From positions 75,774,372 to 75,838,371 of the forward strand of contig OY970824.1 of NCBI GenBank assembly GCA_963853835.1: DNA of 64,000 bases, read 5' to 3'. Made by a program: the position numbers and the translations under genes. Below the pieces are notes generated by a model, which worked only from the letters and a program-made list of their open reading frames with translations, ran no database searches and was not told the DNA's origin. Positions 1 to 10,574 of the stretch are shown piece by piece (within the stretch, counting starts at the first letter, position 1; each line of letters starts with the position of its first letter). The stretch comes from Calendula officinalis. Lineage: Eukaryota > Streptophyta > Magnoliopsida > Asterales > Asteraceae.

Positions 1-440
1 AACAAGTTATTCACTAAAATTGATACAGGTTTCATGGATTTCAACATCTGGAAATTAGTAAGAAAAAACATCGAAGATCGATCAATAAGCATACATACTA
101 ACAAAACAACAATCGATCAATAAAATCATACACATTCAATTAGAGCACAAATCGATCACAGCGACATACACTCAAACCAAAAACCAGATTAGTAACACAG
201 ATATTACCAGCATACACCAATCGATGAAACAGTGGATCGGTACTTCTCACTAATATTTTCACTTCGTGTATTTATGGAAATAATCATCAAATTATTAGCG
301 CCGTATAAGAGGAAAGATTAGAGGGAAAAAAAACTTACAGATTCACAGGGAAAACGATTTCTGGAGCAAAAAATGTGAAGAGAGAGAAAAAGGAAGAGAG
401 ATTACAGGGGTCGTAGAGTGGACGCAAATGTATGACGCTT
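1..440 (-). CDS. Partial gene leaving the window: 5' UTR exon, UTR intron and first codons
   Basis: On the minus strand a CT-rich leader (about 339-440) ends at a GTAAGT donor (338-333). A 291-bp intron follows, and its CAG acceptor (50-48) lies directly before an ATG at 47-45. The reading frame stays open to the window edge and begins MLKSMKPVSILVNNL. An intron in the 5' UTR just before the start codon is common in plant housekeeping genes. The 15 visible residues are too few to assign a family. The TSS and the outer limit of the leader are guesses. Confidence 0.4.
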
Positions 441-686
441 TGACCTTTTTTCAAAAAGAAGTAAGCAGCGGAAGATTTTCAACCGTTGGATTGAAAACGA
501 ATATAATCAACGGCTGATACTTGTACACGTGCTTGCTAATTTGTTATAACAGTGCTTTCCATTACACTTGCACATGATTTCATGAAAATGGAATCAAAAG
601 ACGTTTTTACGCGAATATTGTAAGTTGTAACAGATTTTTGTAAGGGGTTATAAGTTTAAGAATCGTTTTCAAAAATTATTATGGTA
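441..686. other. Probable promoter region of the left-edge gene
   Basis: No ORF or repeat stands out between the presumed leader of the left-edge gene and the hAT MITE insertion at 695. By position it should hold the minus-strand promoter. I see no convincing TATA box. Confidence 0.25.
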
Positions 687-888
687 TTTGCTAATAGGGA
701 TGTCACTACAAAAAAAAGCCATTTTAGCGACACGGTTAGCGACATCATTAGCGACATATTTGAAGCTAGTGAGTGGACACTCATAGTGACATCATCCTGA
801 GAGTCACTACTAAAAATCGCTAATTTAGTGACATCCACCATCGTGTCTCTAATAGTAGAGACACTAGTAGTGACGTTCGTTATATTAT

Positions 889-1325
889 CACTATTTTTTA
901 TCAAAAGTCACTACCCATGACTCTAAAAATGTTACTAATTTTATCAAAAGTCACTATCCACGACTCTAAAAATGTCACTATTTTTATCAAAAGTCACTAC
1001 CTACGACTCTAAAAATGTCACTATTTTATCAAAAGTCACTACCAACGACTCTAAAGATGTCACTATTTTTATCAAAAGTCACTACCCACGACTCTAAAGA
1101 TGTCACTATTTTTATCAAAAGTCACTACTCACGACTCTAAAGATGTCACTATTTTTTATCAAAAGTCACTACCCACGACTCTAAACATGTCACTATTTTT
1201 ATTAAAAGTCACTACCCACGACTCTAAACATGTCACTATTTTTATCAAAAGTCACTACTCACAACTCTAAAAAGGTCACAATTTTTATCAAAAGTCACTA
1301 TTTATGTCGGTAAAAATGTCACAAT
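889..1325. repeat. Tandem repeat array, period about 43 bp, left CACTA subterminal region
   Basis: Nine to ten copies of a unit containing GTCACTACCCACGACTCTAA, then ATGTCACTATTTTTATCAAA, lie head to tail. Units differ by a few substitutions and one-base length changes in the T run. GTCACTA recurs in every unit and resembles the terminal CACTA motif, as expected for transposase-binding subterminal repeats. Confidence 0.9.
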
Positions 1326-2288
1326 GTTAAAATATCAATTCACTTTTAGAATCTCATCCCTATTTATAATAAATATAAAAACACAAATCTAACAATATAA
1401 AATATTTTATTGTCAAAGCAAATATCTAAAAGAAATTGTATATTGCATAAACTAATAAAATCACGTGTCAGCAAATTTTCCAAAATTTTCTGGTGTTACA
1501 ATTTGGTCAATTATGGAGCCAGCCATGGTGTGGTTCATCTATTTTCCAAAATTATCTTGACTTTTTAATCCATTGTTAACCATAGTTTCCAAAATCCCAC
1601 TGCTAGCCACAACCTGCAATAATAAATATATGTAAAGTGATACCCTTCTTACAAAAAAAATGATAGTCACAATAGGACAACATTATGAAGCTTTTTTTTT
1701 TTTTCCAGAAAATATAAATAAATATAGTACTTACAGTATCTATTAACTCCATATTAGTCATCTTGATCAAAATATGATAAGTTTCCTGCAAATAAAAAGT
1801 TGTATGTTAAATTATTCATTCAGTGTAATCAAATTAAAAATAACGTTACGTTGTTGAGATGTGATTAATTTGTTGGAGCCATCTGGGACCACAAGTTCAT
1901 TCCTATCCAAGGGTATTGATTTCATCAAGTCTCACAAATTGAATATTATAAAACTATATTACCTTACATCATTTATGTATCGATGTGACGATTGGGATTA
2001 TGTTTTATCTCTAGCAGGTCAAATAGGAGAAGACAAATTATTAGCTTAAAAGTAAACATGTCACTTTGTCAAAAAAAAGTTTATTCAGGTGGAAGAATTA
2101 TTAGGATAGATATACATTTGAAATAATATCTGCTACACTAATTATTTAATATAAATTTTACAATCAATGTATATTGAATACTTACAAATTCATGCATGAG
2201 TTTTTTGTATACATCTTGGGCATTCCTCACCTGAAACATATCTGCAAAGACACAAAAGTTCAAGTTCCACTTCATTACCAATAACTTT

Positions 2289-2600
2289 GAGCTGCATTTT
2301 TGTAAACTTCAAGTATGAGTTTATGTGATGAGGTGTTTATATATAAGCCACTCTTATATGTAACTTCTTTAGTAATTTGTCCAACAACTTTCAAATAAAA
2401 ACTAGAAAATAACATACCTAAATTTACACAGTGATATTAATAGCATAAAGGAATGCTGGTACAACAAGAAGCACATTGTTGCGAGCTGCATAAAAAAAAA
2501 AAAAATTAGCTGATGTTATTAACATAAAAAATAAATAAATAAAATTTGAAACTATACCTTTTGCTTGCACCAACGCCACTAGTTCTTAATCGGTTGGGTC
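2289..2600 (-). pseudogene. Captured nucleotide-sugar transporter exon fragments inside the CACTA element
   Basis: Three minus-strand pieces match the plant CMP-sialic-acid/UDP-sugar transporter-like family in order. The end of exon 2558-2600 reads ELVALVQAK. Exon 2418-2485 reads RNNVLLVVPAFLYAIN after a CAG acceptor and ends at a GTATG donor. About 2289-2318 reads NSYLKFTKMQL. In the family this region is a contiguous ARNNVLL.VPA.LYAINNYLKF.MQL core. Here it is split by new introns and in-frame stops, so no functional transporter is encoded. The match rests on my memory of the family motif. It looks like gene capture by the transposon. Confidence 0.65.
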
Positions 2601-2896
2601 CTGTTAAACAAACATACATTTTGACATTTTAACATTTGAACATATTTTAGTAATTGAAATAGTAAATTTCAAACAGATGGTAAAACAAACCTTTCCTACA
2701 ATAGCAGGGGCAATAATAGTGTTCACTTTCGAAACCACATAGTAATAGAATGTAAAAATTAACTCATATTAGCATCGTGAGGTTTAGGTTTAGTAAATAA
2801 ACAAAATGCATCATTTTGAGTATTAGCTCACCTTTGAGACACCCTTTCCCATGTAATCGAAGCCTCCATCTCTTAATTTAAGTGTTTCATAGAGAT
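2589..2896 (-). pseudogene. Captured enolase exon fragments inside the CACTA element
   Basis: On the minus strand, exon 2832-2896 lies between a TAG acceptor and a GTGAGC donor and reads LYETLKLRDGGFDYMGKGVSK. The next piece (about 2691-2730) reads VNTIIAPAIVGK and ends at a GTTTG donor, and exon 2558-2600 begins DPTD. Plant cytosolic enolase has the same succession, IYEALELRDGG.DYLGKGVSK, then NVN.IIGPALIGK, then DPT, with an intron at K|DPT. After DPTD comes an in-frame stop and transporter-like sequence, so exon 2558-2600 is a fusion exon. The fragment has no catalytic residues and is non-functional as enolase. Confidence 0.7.
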
Positions 2897-3433
2897 CTAC
2901 AATACAAGAATCATATGCATATCATATCAAATTTATACATAATATAAACCTTATCGGATGCAATGAATATATGTCTCCATATGATCCTATGCTGTATATA
3001 TAAACATAACTAAACCACGATCACCTAATTATTGCTTCATTTAAGTCTGATTCATAGCAAAACTAATAACGATGATCAATGATTTACAGGCTTAATTAGA
3101 CAAATACAAATGATTGATTCGAATAGATGTTGTACTTTATAGCAAATGCATATAGAATCTAAAACCTAATCGAAATATGTGTGTTCGTATACCCTAAATT
3201 TCATAAAGCACTCAACTAGCAATAATCAAAACCAAATAAGTGAATAACAATCATATTAGCTGAATAAATAGATGTTGAATAAGCAAAAATTAGAATACAA
3301 ATCACATACACTTACAACTGGAGCGCACTGATGATCTGATCGAGTTTTGGATGATGATCGTGAGTGGCGATGGAGTATGGCGGTAGAACGAATGCGGATG
3401 AGCCTCGTCTTCCGATTACGAGCGGATGAACAG

Positions 3434-3894
3434 TGTTGGGTAATCTTGATGGAGCGGGTCCAATGGGTCATGGGTCAGTGGGTAGTTCACAGTTTGACCG
3501 GGTTATGGATCATGGATCAGCATATGGAGTTACCAAGTCTTTGGGTTAACCGGTATAAGTGAGTCACAATTTAAACATATGAAATAGTCAAATTGTGAGT
3601 GGGGATAATGGCTTAAAATCAGGAGATCGAGTAACACGTTTTTATTTGGTATATTCTTTGTATAAATATAGGATATCATAGTAGTAGTTAGTTGGGGTGT
3701 GGAATTTAGTTGTTTCAAATCGTGTAATTTCATTTGAGTTTTTCAATGGAATCTGATGTTGATATTTCCACCATATCCTTTAATTTTCTTAGTTTTGATC
3801 AGTAAAATAAAGGCATATGCATGAATCACGTTTTGGTGTAATTTTCTATTTTATTTCTTCTGTTAACTGGCACAAGTATCCATTGGGTCCTACA
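3434..3894 (+). repeat. 5' LTR of nested retroelement
   Basis: A 461-bp direct repeat with TG...CA ends. It includes a TATAAATATA promoter-like box around 3661-3670. Confidence 0.92.
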
Positions 3895-3896
3895 TG

Positions 3897-3908
3897 TGGT
3901 ATCAGAGC
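3897..3908 (+). other. Primer-binding site (tRNA-iMet type)
   Basis: TGGTATCAGAGC lies two bases downstream of the left LTR and matches the 3' end of initiator tRNA-Met in complement, as in most plant LTR elements. Confidence 0.9.
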
Positions 3909-4987
3909 GCTCAGGTGGGTGCTAAAGAACCAACGATGTACGGCAGAGATGGGGCCATATTGACGTCCGGAGGTCAAGGTGATGGCATTTTTCATCTCGT
4001 AAGGTTGTATACATGGTTGTTGCCAAATGAAGAAGATAATAGTTACACAGATGAAAAAACGTGGGTGCTGCTTGGAGTTTTGTCAAAGAAGTTGTTAAAG
4101 GACGTTAGTGATTGTCTTAGAAGGTTTGCATTTTTTTTTCTCGCCGGAATATGATGGTGGTCGCCGGAGAAGAAGATAATGCATAACGGTGGTAAACACT
4201 ACTCTTGATCAGTTTGTTCGCGTCGAAAAGAGTAACCGGCAGTGCGGAAAAAAACGATCGGAAGAGATCCGTCAAAGCAGGTGGCTTTGGATCTAGTTCT
4301 TTTTGCAGGTTCAAGAAGACGTAAAAGCGGGTAGCTTGTTTTCTTGGTCGGTGGAGTAGTGCTCTTGTTTCGTAGCCAAGACCGAGATGACTTTGGACGT
4401 GGTCGGGGAAGAGATCGTGGGTCCGGGAAAAGTCGAGATGGTGGCTAAAGGCGCGTGGTCGGAAAAAGGGGGTGCTTTATCACATTTCGTTACTAGAAAT
4501 CATAAAGAGGAGACCGACGTGCATGCGTGAAAAGCGGGCAGAAAGAATCCGTCAAAACAGGTGGTTTTGGGTTCGATTCGCTTGGCGGTTGAAAGAAAAC
4601 GGTAGAAGGCGGTGGCTTTGTTTTCTTAGTCGGTGGAGATCCTTCTTTACACAAGGGTGCTTAGTAAAGGTTACGGTTGTCAAAATTAGAAGAGATTGAA
4701 GATACTACAAGGTTTTAAACATTATGGCGGTGGCGGGTCAAATCAGGTGGCTTCGGGCGTGACCGGGAGAGGTCGGATTGTCCGTGAAGAAGTCGGGATG
4801 TTAATGAACGTGTCCAACGGGAAGCCATGTTACATGTTACCGGTGTGGTGAAACAATCAAAACGGCTCGAGTTAGGAAAGATTTTGGGCATGACCGAGGT
4901 GAGGTCGGGTGTCCGGGAAAAGTCTTAAACATCAAGGTGGGGAAATAGAACCTTGGAAGAGGTTCGGGTCAAGATTACGGGGGTGAA

Positions 4988-5448
4988 TGTTGGGTAATCT
5001 TGATGGAGCGGGTCCAATGGGTCATGGGTCAGTGGGTAGTTCACAGTTTGACCGGGTTATGGATCATGGATCAGCATATGGAGTTACCAAGTCTTTGGGT
5101 TAACCGGTATAAGTGAGTCACAATTTAAACATATGAAATAGTCAAATTGTGAGTGGGGATAATGGCTTAAAATCAGGAGATCGAGTAACACGTTTTTATT
5201 TGGTATATTCTTTGTATAAATATAGGATATCATAGTAGTAGTTAGTTGGGGTGTGGAATTTAGTTGTTTCAAATCGTGTAATTTCATTTGAGTTTTTCAA
5301 TGGAATCTGATGTTGATATTTCCACCATATCCTTTAATTTTCTTAGTTTTGATCAGTAACATAAAGGCATATGCATGAATCACGTTTTGGTGTAATTTTC
5401 TATTTTATTTCTTCTGTTAACTGGCACAAGTATCCATTGGGTCCTACA
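4988..5448 (+). repeat. 3' LTR of nested retroelement
   Basis: Identical to 3434-3894 except for one base. It is preceded by a short purine-rich tract (GGGGGTGAA) that could serve as polypurine tract. Confidence 0.92.
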
Positions 5449-5689
5449 AACAGATCACATCGTCTTCCGATTACGAGCGGATGAACATATCACATCGTCT
5501 TCCGATTAAGCGGATGATTGTGAGTACGATAGGCGATTTGAGATTACGATTCGAGATTAGGGTGCAAAGGTCTGGTCCGATTTTGATCTGATTTAGGGGC
5601 ATTCTTAATTGGGCCATTTCACTAGTCCAAGTTGAATTTATATTGTTAAGCAAGGCTCTCTTTTTATTTATTAACGACATATTTTGTAA

Positions 5690-6062
5690 CTTGTTTGAGC
5701 AAGTTGTTAGACTTGGTTAGAGACTTATTTGTCCAAGTCACAAATTTAGCGACTTGTTTAGTGACTTTAATGAAAAAGTCATAAATTAGCGACTTTTTTA
5801 ATGACTTTTTTGAAAAAGTCACAAAATTAGAAACTTGCTTAGTGTCTTATTTGAGTAAGTCACAATTTAACGACTTGATTAGAGTCTATTTAAGCAAGTC
5901 ACAATATTAGCGACTTGTTTGGTGACTCGTTTGAGTAAGTCACAACATTAGCGACACAATTAGCAACATAATTTCTGACTTTGTATATTTTATGACATAA
6001 TTTCTGACGTAGAAGACTTGATAATCGCTAAAACTGTCAATAATTTTGTCGCAATTTTGTGA
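5690..6062. repeat. Right subterminal repeats of the CACTA element
   Basis: About five degenerate copies, period near 60 bp, of a unit containing AGCGACTTG...AAGTCACAA precede the right terminus. They differ from the left array but share AGCGAC and GTCAC cores, typical of CACTA subterminal regions. Confidence 0.75.
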
Positions 6063-6609
6063 CATTAAATTTTGTGTCACTAGAAATGCCGCTAAATAGC
6101 TTTTTTCTTGTAGTGTGTGCAGTAAACTCAAAAATTCAGAATTGATTCGGAACGGGAACTGAGTCGATCCCGAATCGGTTCTCATTTTATGCTAAAACCA
6201 GGTTTCGGGTTTGGAGCTGGCATTTAAATAGATATATAGGCTTACGAGTTTTCATCTATATATGTCGAAATAATAGGCATATAGGTTTTTAATAGAAACA
6301 TATTACCCGTGAACACCCGCAAACATCATACTTTTATTAAAAATACGCTAAAATATATAAGTTATATATTTTAATTAAGATGAAAATATACACTTGAAAA
6401 GGTATAATTGAATGGCAAACACAAAAAACGGGTTTACCGGTTCTAAACGCACCTGAAGACCGAACCGATCCGGACCCGAACCCGAACCGGCCCGATTTAA
6501 CCAGTCCGGTTCTCGGTCATTGAAATTATTATTTTTTCCAGTTTCCGGGTTTACCGGTTCCGGTCTGATTCGGACCGGTTGCGGATGCGAACACACCCCT
6601 ATTTGCTAA

Positions 6610-7017
6610 CCATAGCCTTTAGGGTAATGAATAAAAGTTAGTTAAATGGTTAATGTACAAATATTAAAGCATAACCACTCTTGGGTGGTTAGTGATTTTT
6701 AGAAGGATGATTTTTAATGGTTAAGATACATTAACTTTAAGCTTGCAATTTTTTTTAATCATAGCCCTGGGAATAATAGTTGACATTTTCCAATTATTAT
6801 TATATATAGAAAGTTAGTACATTCGTTAATAAATGAGTACTTTTTAAAATGTATAAGTTGGTTGTTAATAAATACATATAATTTTTAATACATGTTTTAA
6901 CATATTAATGACAATTATTAGAATTGTCATTATCATAACCTGTTTCTAAATTATAATCAAACTAATTTAGTAAATACCAACAACAACTTCATCATCAAGT
7001 CATGTATCAAAACAAAT
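6610..7017. other. AT-rich intergenic stretch
   Basis: No ORF, RNA gene or defined repeat end seen. Confidence 0.4.
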
Positions 7018-7461
7018 ATTTTTTTGGAAACGGCAAATATATTAATAATAAGAACCACTTAGCAAGTAACTAAGAGGAAACAAAATCACAACAAAGACAA
7101 AAAAGGAGAAACACCCCAATCAAACCAAGTACATGATAGTTTACTCCTATTTTTTAACCACAAAAACGAGAATGATAAGATATCGCTTGCAAGATCGTGT
7201 AGTTTTTATGGTTGTTGTTGAACACCACCTTATTCCTTGTCTTCCAAATGCACCAAATATACATTGTATTATCATTGTGACCAACTTCTTTTTTTTAGGA
7301 CAATTCCCCCAAGTCGTACCGAATTCAATATGATCTACCATCAAGTTGAAAGTAAGTATCAGAATTCCACACCAGTTAAATATCCATGTTAACACATTCA
7401 CCGCAAAAGGACATCGGATAAATAAATGAATGGTATTGTTATGTGGTAACAAAATGCACAT
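7018..7461 (-). pseudogene. 5'-truncated LINE remnant, zinc-binding (zf-RVT) end of reverse transcriptase ORF
   Basis: A minus-strand ORF (7147-7461) contains HNNTIHLFIRCPFAVNVLTW followed by an aromatic-rich tail (FNWCGIL). This resembles the zf-RVT domain at the C-terminus of plant LINE reverse transcriptases (family pattern ETVDHLFFHC.FA..VW). It is followed by a 3' region ending TTTGCCGTTTCC and an A-run on the minus strand (7018-7026 on plus), as at LINE 3' ends. The coding part upstream is missing, which is normal 5' truncation. I cannot define a TSD. Confidence 0.55.
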
Positions 7462-7639
7462 TAATTTTAATGATTTTTTTTAAGTGCATAACTTGAAAAA
7501 AAATGCAATCAAAATTCTGTTGTGTCAACTCGTTAGAACTAGGGGGACTAGGATGTTCGTTTGAAAAAGTTAAAGGGCTGTAGTTCTAAATTACAGATGT
7601 CATGTTTTTGGCATCAATTTCATTTCCTTTCACCCCACA
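7462..7639. promoter_or_regulatory. Upstream region of COAD
   Basis: Sequence between the LINE remnant and the presumed COAD leader. It probably contains the promoter. No clear TATA box seen. Confidence 0.25.
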
Positions 7640-8284
7640 CTCTCTTCCATTTCGCCATTTTTGACTTCGTTTAGCTCTAGTTTTGCTTCCTAGCAGTGAA
7701 TTTAGCGCAGCGCAATCGTCCATAAAAGGTATTGTTTAATTTTGATTTGCAATCCTCAATTTTGTAATTAATATGCATACATGACTAATATATTAGTATG
7801 TCGATCGATTTTGCGAAAGCTTGTAGAAGATCTGTTCTGGTCAAATTACCGGTAAAATTTGACTCTCATCTACTCATCTCATTGATATTTTTGGGAGCTT
7901 CAAGCTGAATTTGATCGTAACTCCACTTTGAGTATGTTCTTATGATCATTTTAACAGTTAACTCTATAAATATCTGATTATATTCTCATGTGTTAACTAT
8001 AATTAATTCATTGCATTATACGTATCTAAAACTGTACACTTAAATGTTCTTTTGTGTGATTATCGATTTCCCCTATTTTCATGACCGTAAAACTCAAAAA
8101 GTGCTTAATATTTGTGCCAGATCATTTGCAGTAGTCAACATAGAATGCAATTTTAGAATATCTTTTTAGGTTAGTTTATTTGGCGAAATTGATTTTTTAG
8201 TTGCAGCAGAAGTTACACTACACGTCTACATTCCTGTAAAATTACAAAAAAACAGATTTGAAACAGATTAGATTGTAGATAAAA
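7640..8284 (+). other. COAD 5' UTR with an intron
   Basis: A presumptive leader exon ends AAAAG|GTATTG at 7728. A TTGCAG acceptor ends at 8206, followed by 78 bp of UTR before the ATG. The transcription start is a guess. Confidence 0.45.
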
Positions 8285-9208
8285 ATGACAATCAAGGACT
8301 CAAATTCATCAACTATTTCTCCACCAAATTCTTATGGAGCTGTTGTTCTGGGAGGTACTTTTGATCGCTTACACGATGGTCATCGCGTTTTTCTTAAGGT
8401 TTGTTTACATATGTATTTACTGCTTCACAACTCACACACACACAACATGAACCGTTTTATTATATTTATCTTAGGTAGCTGCAGAGTTGGCTAGGGATCG
8501 CATTGTAGTTGGTATTCTTGATGGCCCTATGTTGTCCAGAAAACAGGTATCACCTTTCTTTTTAACTCTTTTATGCTAAACCACAATTATTCACATTCCA
8601 TACGAATCTGTGGGTGATGATCAATAAACCTTTTGTCACAATCTGTTGCAGTTTGCTCATCTTATTACACCAATCGAACAGAGAATAAAAACCGTTGAAG
8701 GCTACATTAAGGTGCTTAATCTTCTACACTCTTTCTTCTTAAAAAGTTTTCTTCTCTGTTAATAAATTGTTGAACTTCTTTATTTCAGTCTATTAAGCCT
8801 AACCTGAGAGTACAAGTAGAACATATAACAGATCCTTATGGTCCTTCAATCGTTGATAAGAATTTGGATGCCATTGTTGTCAGGTTTCCCTCTAAAGTAA
8901 CTATAATTTTTCACAACTATCATTACAAAATCAGTATGGACTATGGTCAGCTTTTTTTCTGTCAGTCAGGAGACCCTGCCTGGTGGATTATTGGTAAACA
9001 ATAAGAGAGCTGAGAATGGCCTTTCACAACTAAAAGTGAGCGCATTCCAGCATTTTTAAGATTTTTTTATTTTTTATTTTTTAAGATCGTAAACGAATGT
9101 TATTTGCAGGTTGAAGTTGTAAATCTTGTATCAGAAGAATCTAGTGGAGAAAAACTGAGTTCTTCTACACTGAGGAAGCGTGAGGCTCACATAGCGGGTA
9201 AACTTTAG
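8285..9208 (+). CDS. COAD: Phosphopantetheine adenylyltransferase (CoA biosynthesis)
   Basis: Transfers an adenylyl group from ATP to 4'-phosphopantetheine, giving dephospho-CoA, the penultimate step of CoA synthesis. Exons are 8285-8398, 8475-8546, 8652-8711, 8789-8883, 8966-9035 and 9110-9208; all introns are GT-AG and the frame is continuous, giving 169 residues. This is close to the usual stand-alone plant enzyme. Residues about 18-36 read [19 protein letters not shown], the nucleotidyltransferase fold with the HxGH-type motif (LHDGH). The C-terminal SSSTLRKRE corresponds to the second ATP-binding motif. No transit peptide is evident, so it is presumably cytosolic. It converges with the laccase gene: the two stop codons are about 160 bp apart. 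Nothing looks broken. Confidence 0.93.
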
Positions 9209-9366
9209 ATAGGTTAACACGTTGTAACATATGTCATCCATTGATAAATTGGTCAATACATGATTAAAAATAAAAGAATAAACAGATACATTTTCAATTA
9301 AATTGATTCAAACACTTGCAAATGTACACTTATTTCCGAAAGAAATCTTGCATCGGGAATGTACAG
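9209..9366. terminator. Shared 3' intergenic region between convergent COAD and laccase
   Basis: Only 158 bp separate the stop codons. AATAAA-like signals are present on the plus strand (AAAAATAAAAGAATAAAC, about 9265-9282). The two 3' UTRs probably overlap or abut. Confidence 0.5.
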
Positions 9367-10512
9367 TCAGCATGGTGGAAGATCCTTTGGCGGAGGACGC
9401 ACGGCTTGATCTTTTCCGGGTCCATCTTCCACCACAAATGCGGTCTTCAACCCCCACGCAGTATGCAACTCCAAATGACAATGAAAAAACCAAACACCTG
9501 GATTATCAGCTCTGAAACGAATGGCTGACCAACCGCCAGTTGGAACACCAACTGTATTTCTTTCTGGTGGGTCCACCAAGTTATACTTTGCCGGATCCTT
9601 AGCCGGGTCAAAATTCCCGACGCCTGTTCCAACCACAAAAAAGTTGTACCCATGGAGATGAAACGGGTGGGACTCAACGCTTAGTAAGTTGGTATCTTGG
9701 ATCACGAGTTCTACAGTTGAATTGAATACGATTTTGCTCAGTCTGGTTCCGTGTGAAGTGAAGAGGTTTGCCGTTAGTGGTGCACCGGTGTAGTTAAATG
9801 ATTTGGGTGGCTTATCAGGGAAATCGGGGGTAAACACACCTTTCATGTTTGAGTAGTGAGCTTGAAGGAGGCCGGTTTGGGGCATCACAAACGTGATGTT
9901 GTTTAGAGAAGCCGAAAGCCGGGTTCCGTTAATGCAGGTAGGACACACACTCTTACCCAATCCAACCGTGAAAAACAGGTGTCTGTCGACTTTCAAATGG
10001 ACATTTGCGGGAAAGTTACGAGTGTTGAGGCTACGAAGTTTTTTGTTGTAGCTTAGAGCGAATGCGGTGTCATTTGGTGATGGTAATTGAGGGAGTGATG
10101 GAAGAATGGTGTTTGGGATGCCTTTGTATTGGAGGATTGCGGTGGCGGTTTTGTTGTCGACGGCGATCGGAACATCTTGAAACGGGCGGACCGCCATAAA
10201 GTACCGCCCCGGAGCTTGGTTGGCGTAAACTAGAACGTTTGTGGTCTGGCCGGGAGCAATTAGTATAGCGGAGGTGGTAAAGGGTTTGGTGTAGACAGCA
10301 TCAATCTCGACAACCGTCATGTTGTGGCCCGCAATGGCAAAGAAAAGCTCGTCATTGAGGGCGGCATTTGCAATCCTTAGAAGGTATTTCTTCCCTTGCT
10401 CGACTTCCATGGCAAAGGTATCTAGTAATAGATCACGAAAAGGAATGCATGTCTTAACAGTATTTTGATGTTTATATACTCTAGCCCCTCTAATAAACAT
10501 TAATCTTATAAC

Positions 10513-10574
<62 letters not shown>

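Larger units (their letters stand above)
3434..5448 (+). mobile_element. Young non-autonomous LTR retrotransposon (no gag/pol), nested in the CACTA
   Basis: Two 461-bp direct repeats (3434-3894 and 4988-5448) begin TGTTGGG and end CCTACA. They differ by a single A/C substitution that I can find. They are flanked by the 5-bp duplication AACAG (3429-3433 and 5449-5453). A primer-binding site complementary to initiator tRNA-Met follows the left LTR. The 1.1-kb interior has no gag, protease, integrase or RT. It is a GC-richer stretch with degenerate internal repeats around GGTCGGG and GAAGAGATCG. This is a TRIM/LARD-like element that must be mobilised in trans. Confidence 0.92.
704..6115. mobile_element. 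CACTA (En/Spm-type) non-autonomous element, 5.4 kb
   Basis: The element begins CACTACAAAAAAAAGCC at 704 and ends GGCTTTTTTCTTGTAGTG-like at 6115 (CACTACAAGAAAAAAGC on the other strand). It is flanked by the 3-bp duplication TGT (701-703 and 6116-6118), as expected for CACTA elements. Both subterminal regions hold tandem repeats built around GTCACT/AGCGAC motifs, the usual layout of transposase-binding arrays. No transposase ORF is visible. The interior carries captured host exons (2289-2896) and a nested LTR element (3434-5448). Confidence 0.88.
695..6601. mobile_element. Non-autonomous hAT-like MITE (about 0.5 kb), split by a CACTA insertion
   Basis: The left end TAGGGATGTG (reconstituted across the CACTA insertion) and the right end CACACCCCTA at 6601 are near-perfect inverted termini. 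They are flanked by the 8-bp duplication TTTGCTAA at 687-694 and 6602-6609, the TSD size of hAT elements. Without the CACTA insert and one copy of its TSD the element is about 492 bp. Its body (6119-6601) is rich in CCGGTTC/GAACCGG repeats and has no transposase ORF. Confidence 0.85.

Noticed and set aside
2558..2600. Interpretation of the whole captured region as enolase only
   Set aside because: RNNVLLVVPAFLYAIN and YLKFT.MQL fit the nucleotide-sugar transporter core far better than enolase VLPVPAFNVINGG, so two source genes are proposed.
3256..3562. Overlapping ORFs spanning the left edge of the nested LTR element
   Set aside because: They run across the insertion boundary at 3434 and reflect open frames by chance.
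3530..5287. Identical 67-codon ORFs at 3530-3733 and 5084-5287
   Set aside because: They are the same stretch in the two LTRs, not genes.
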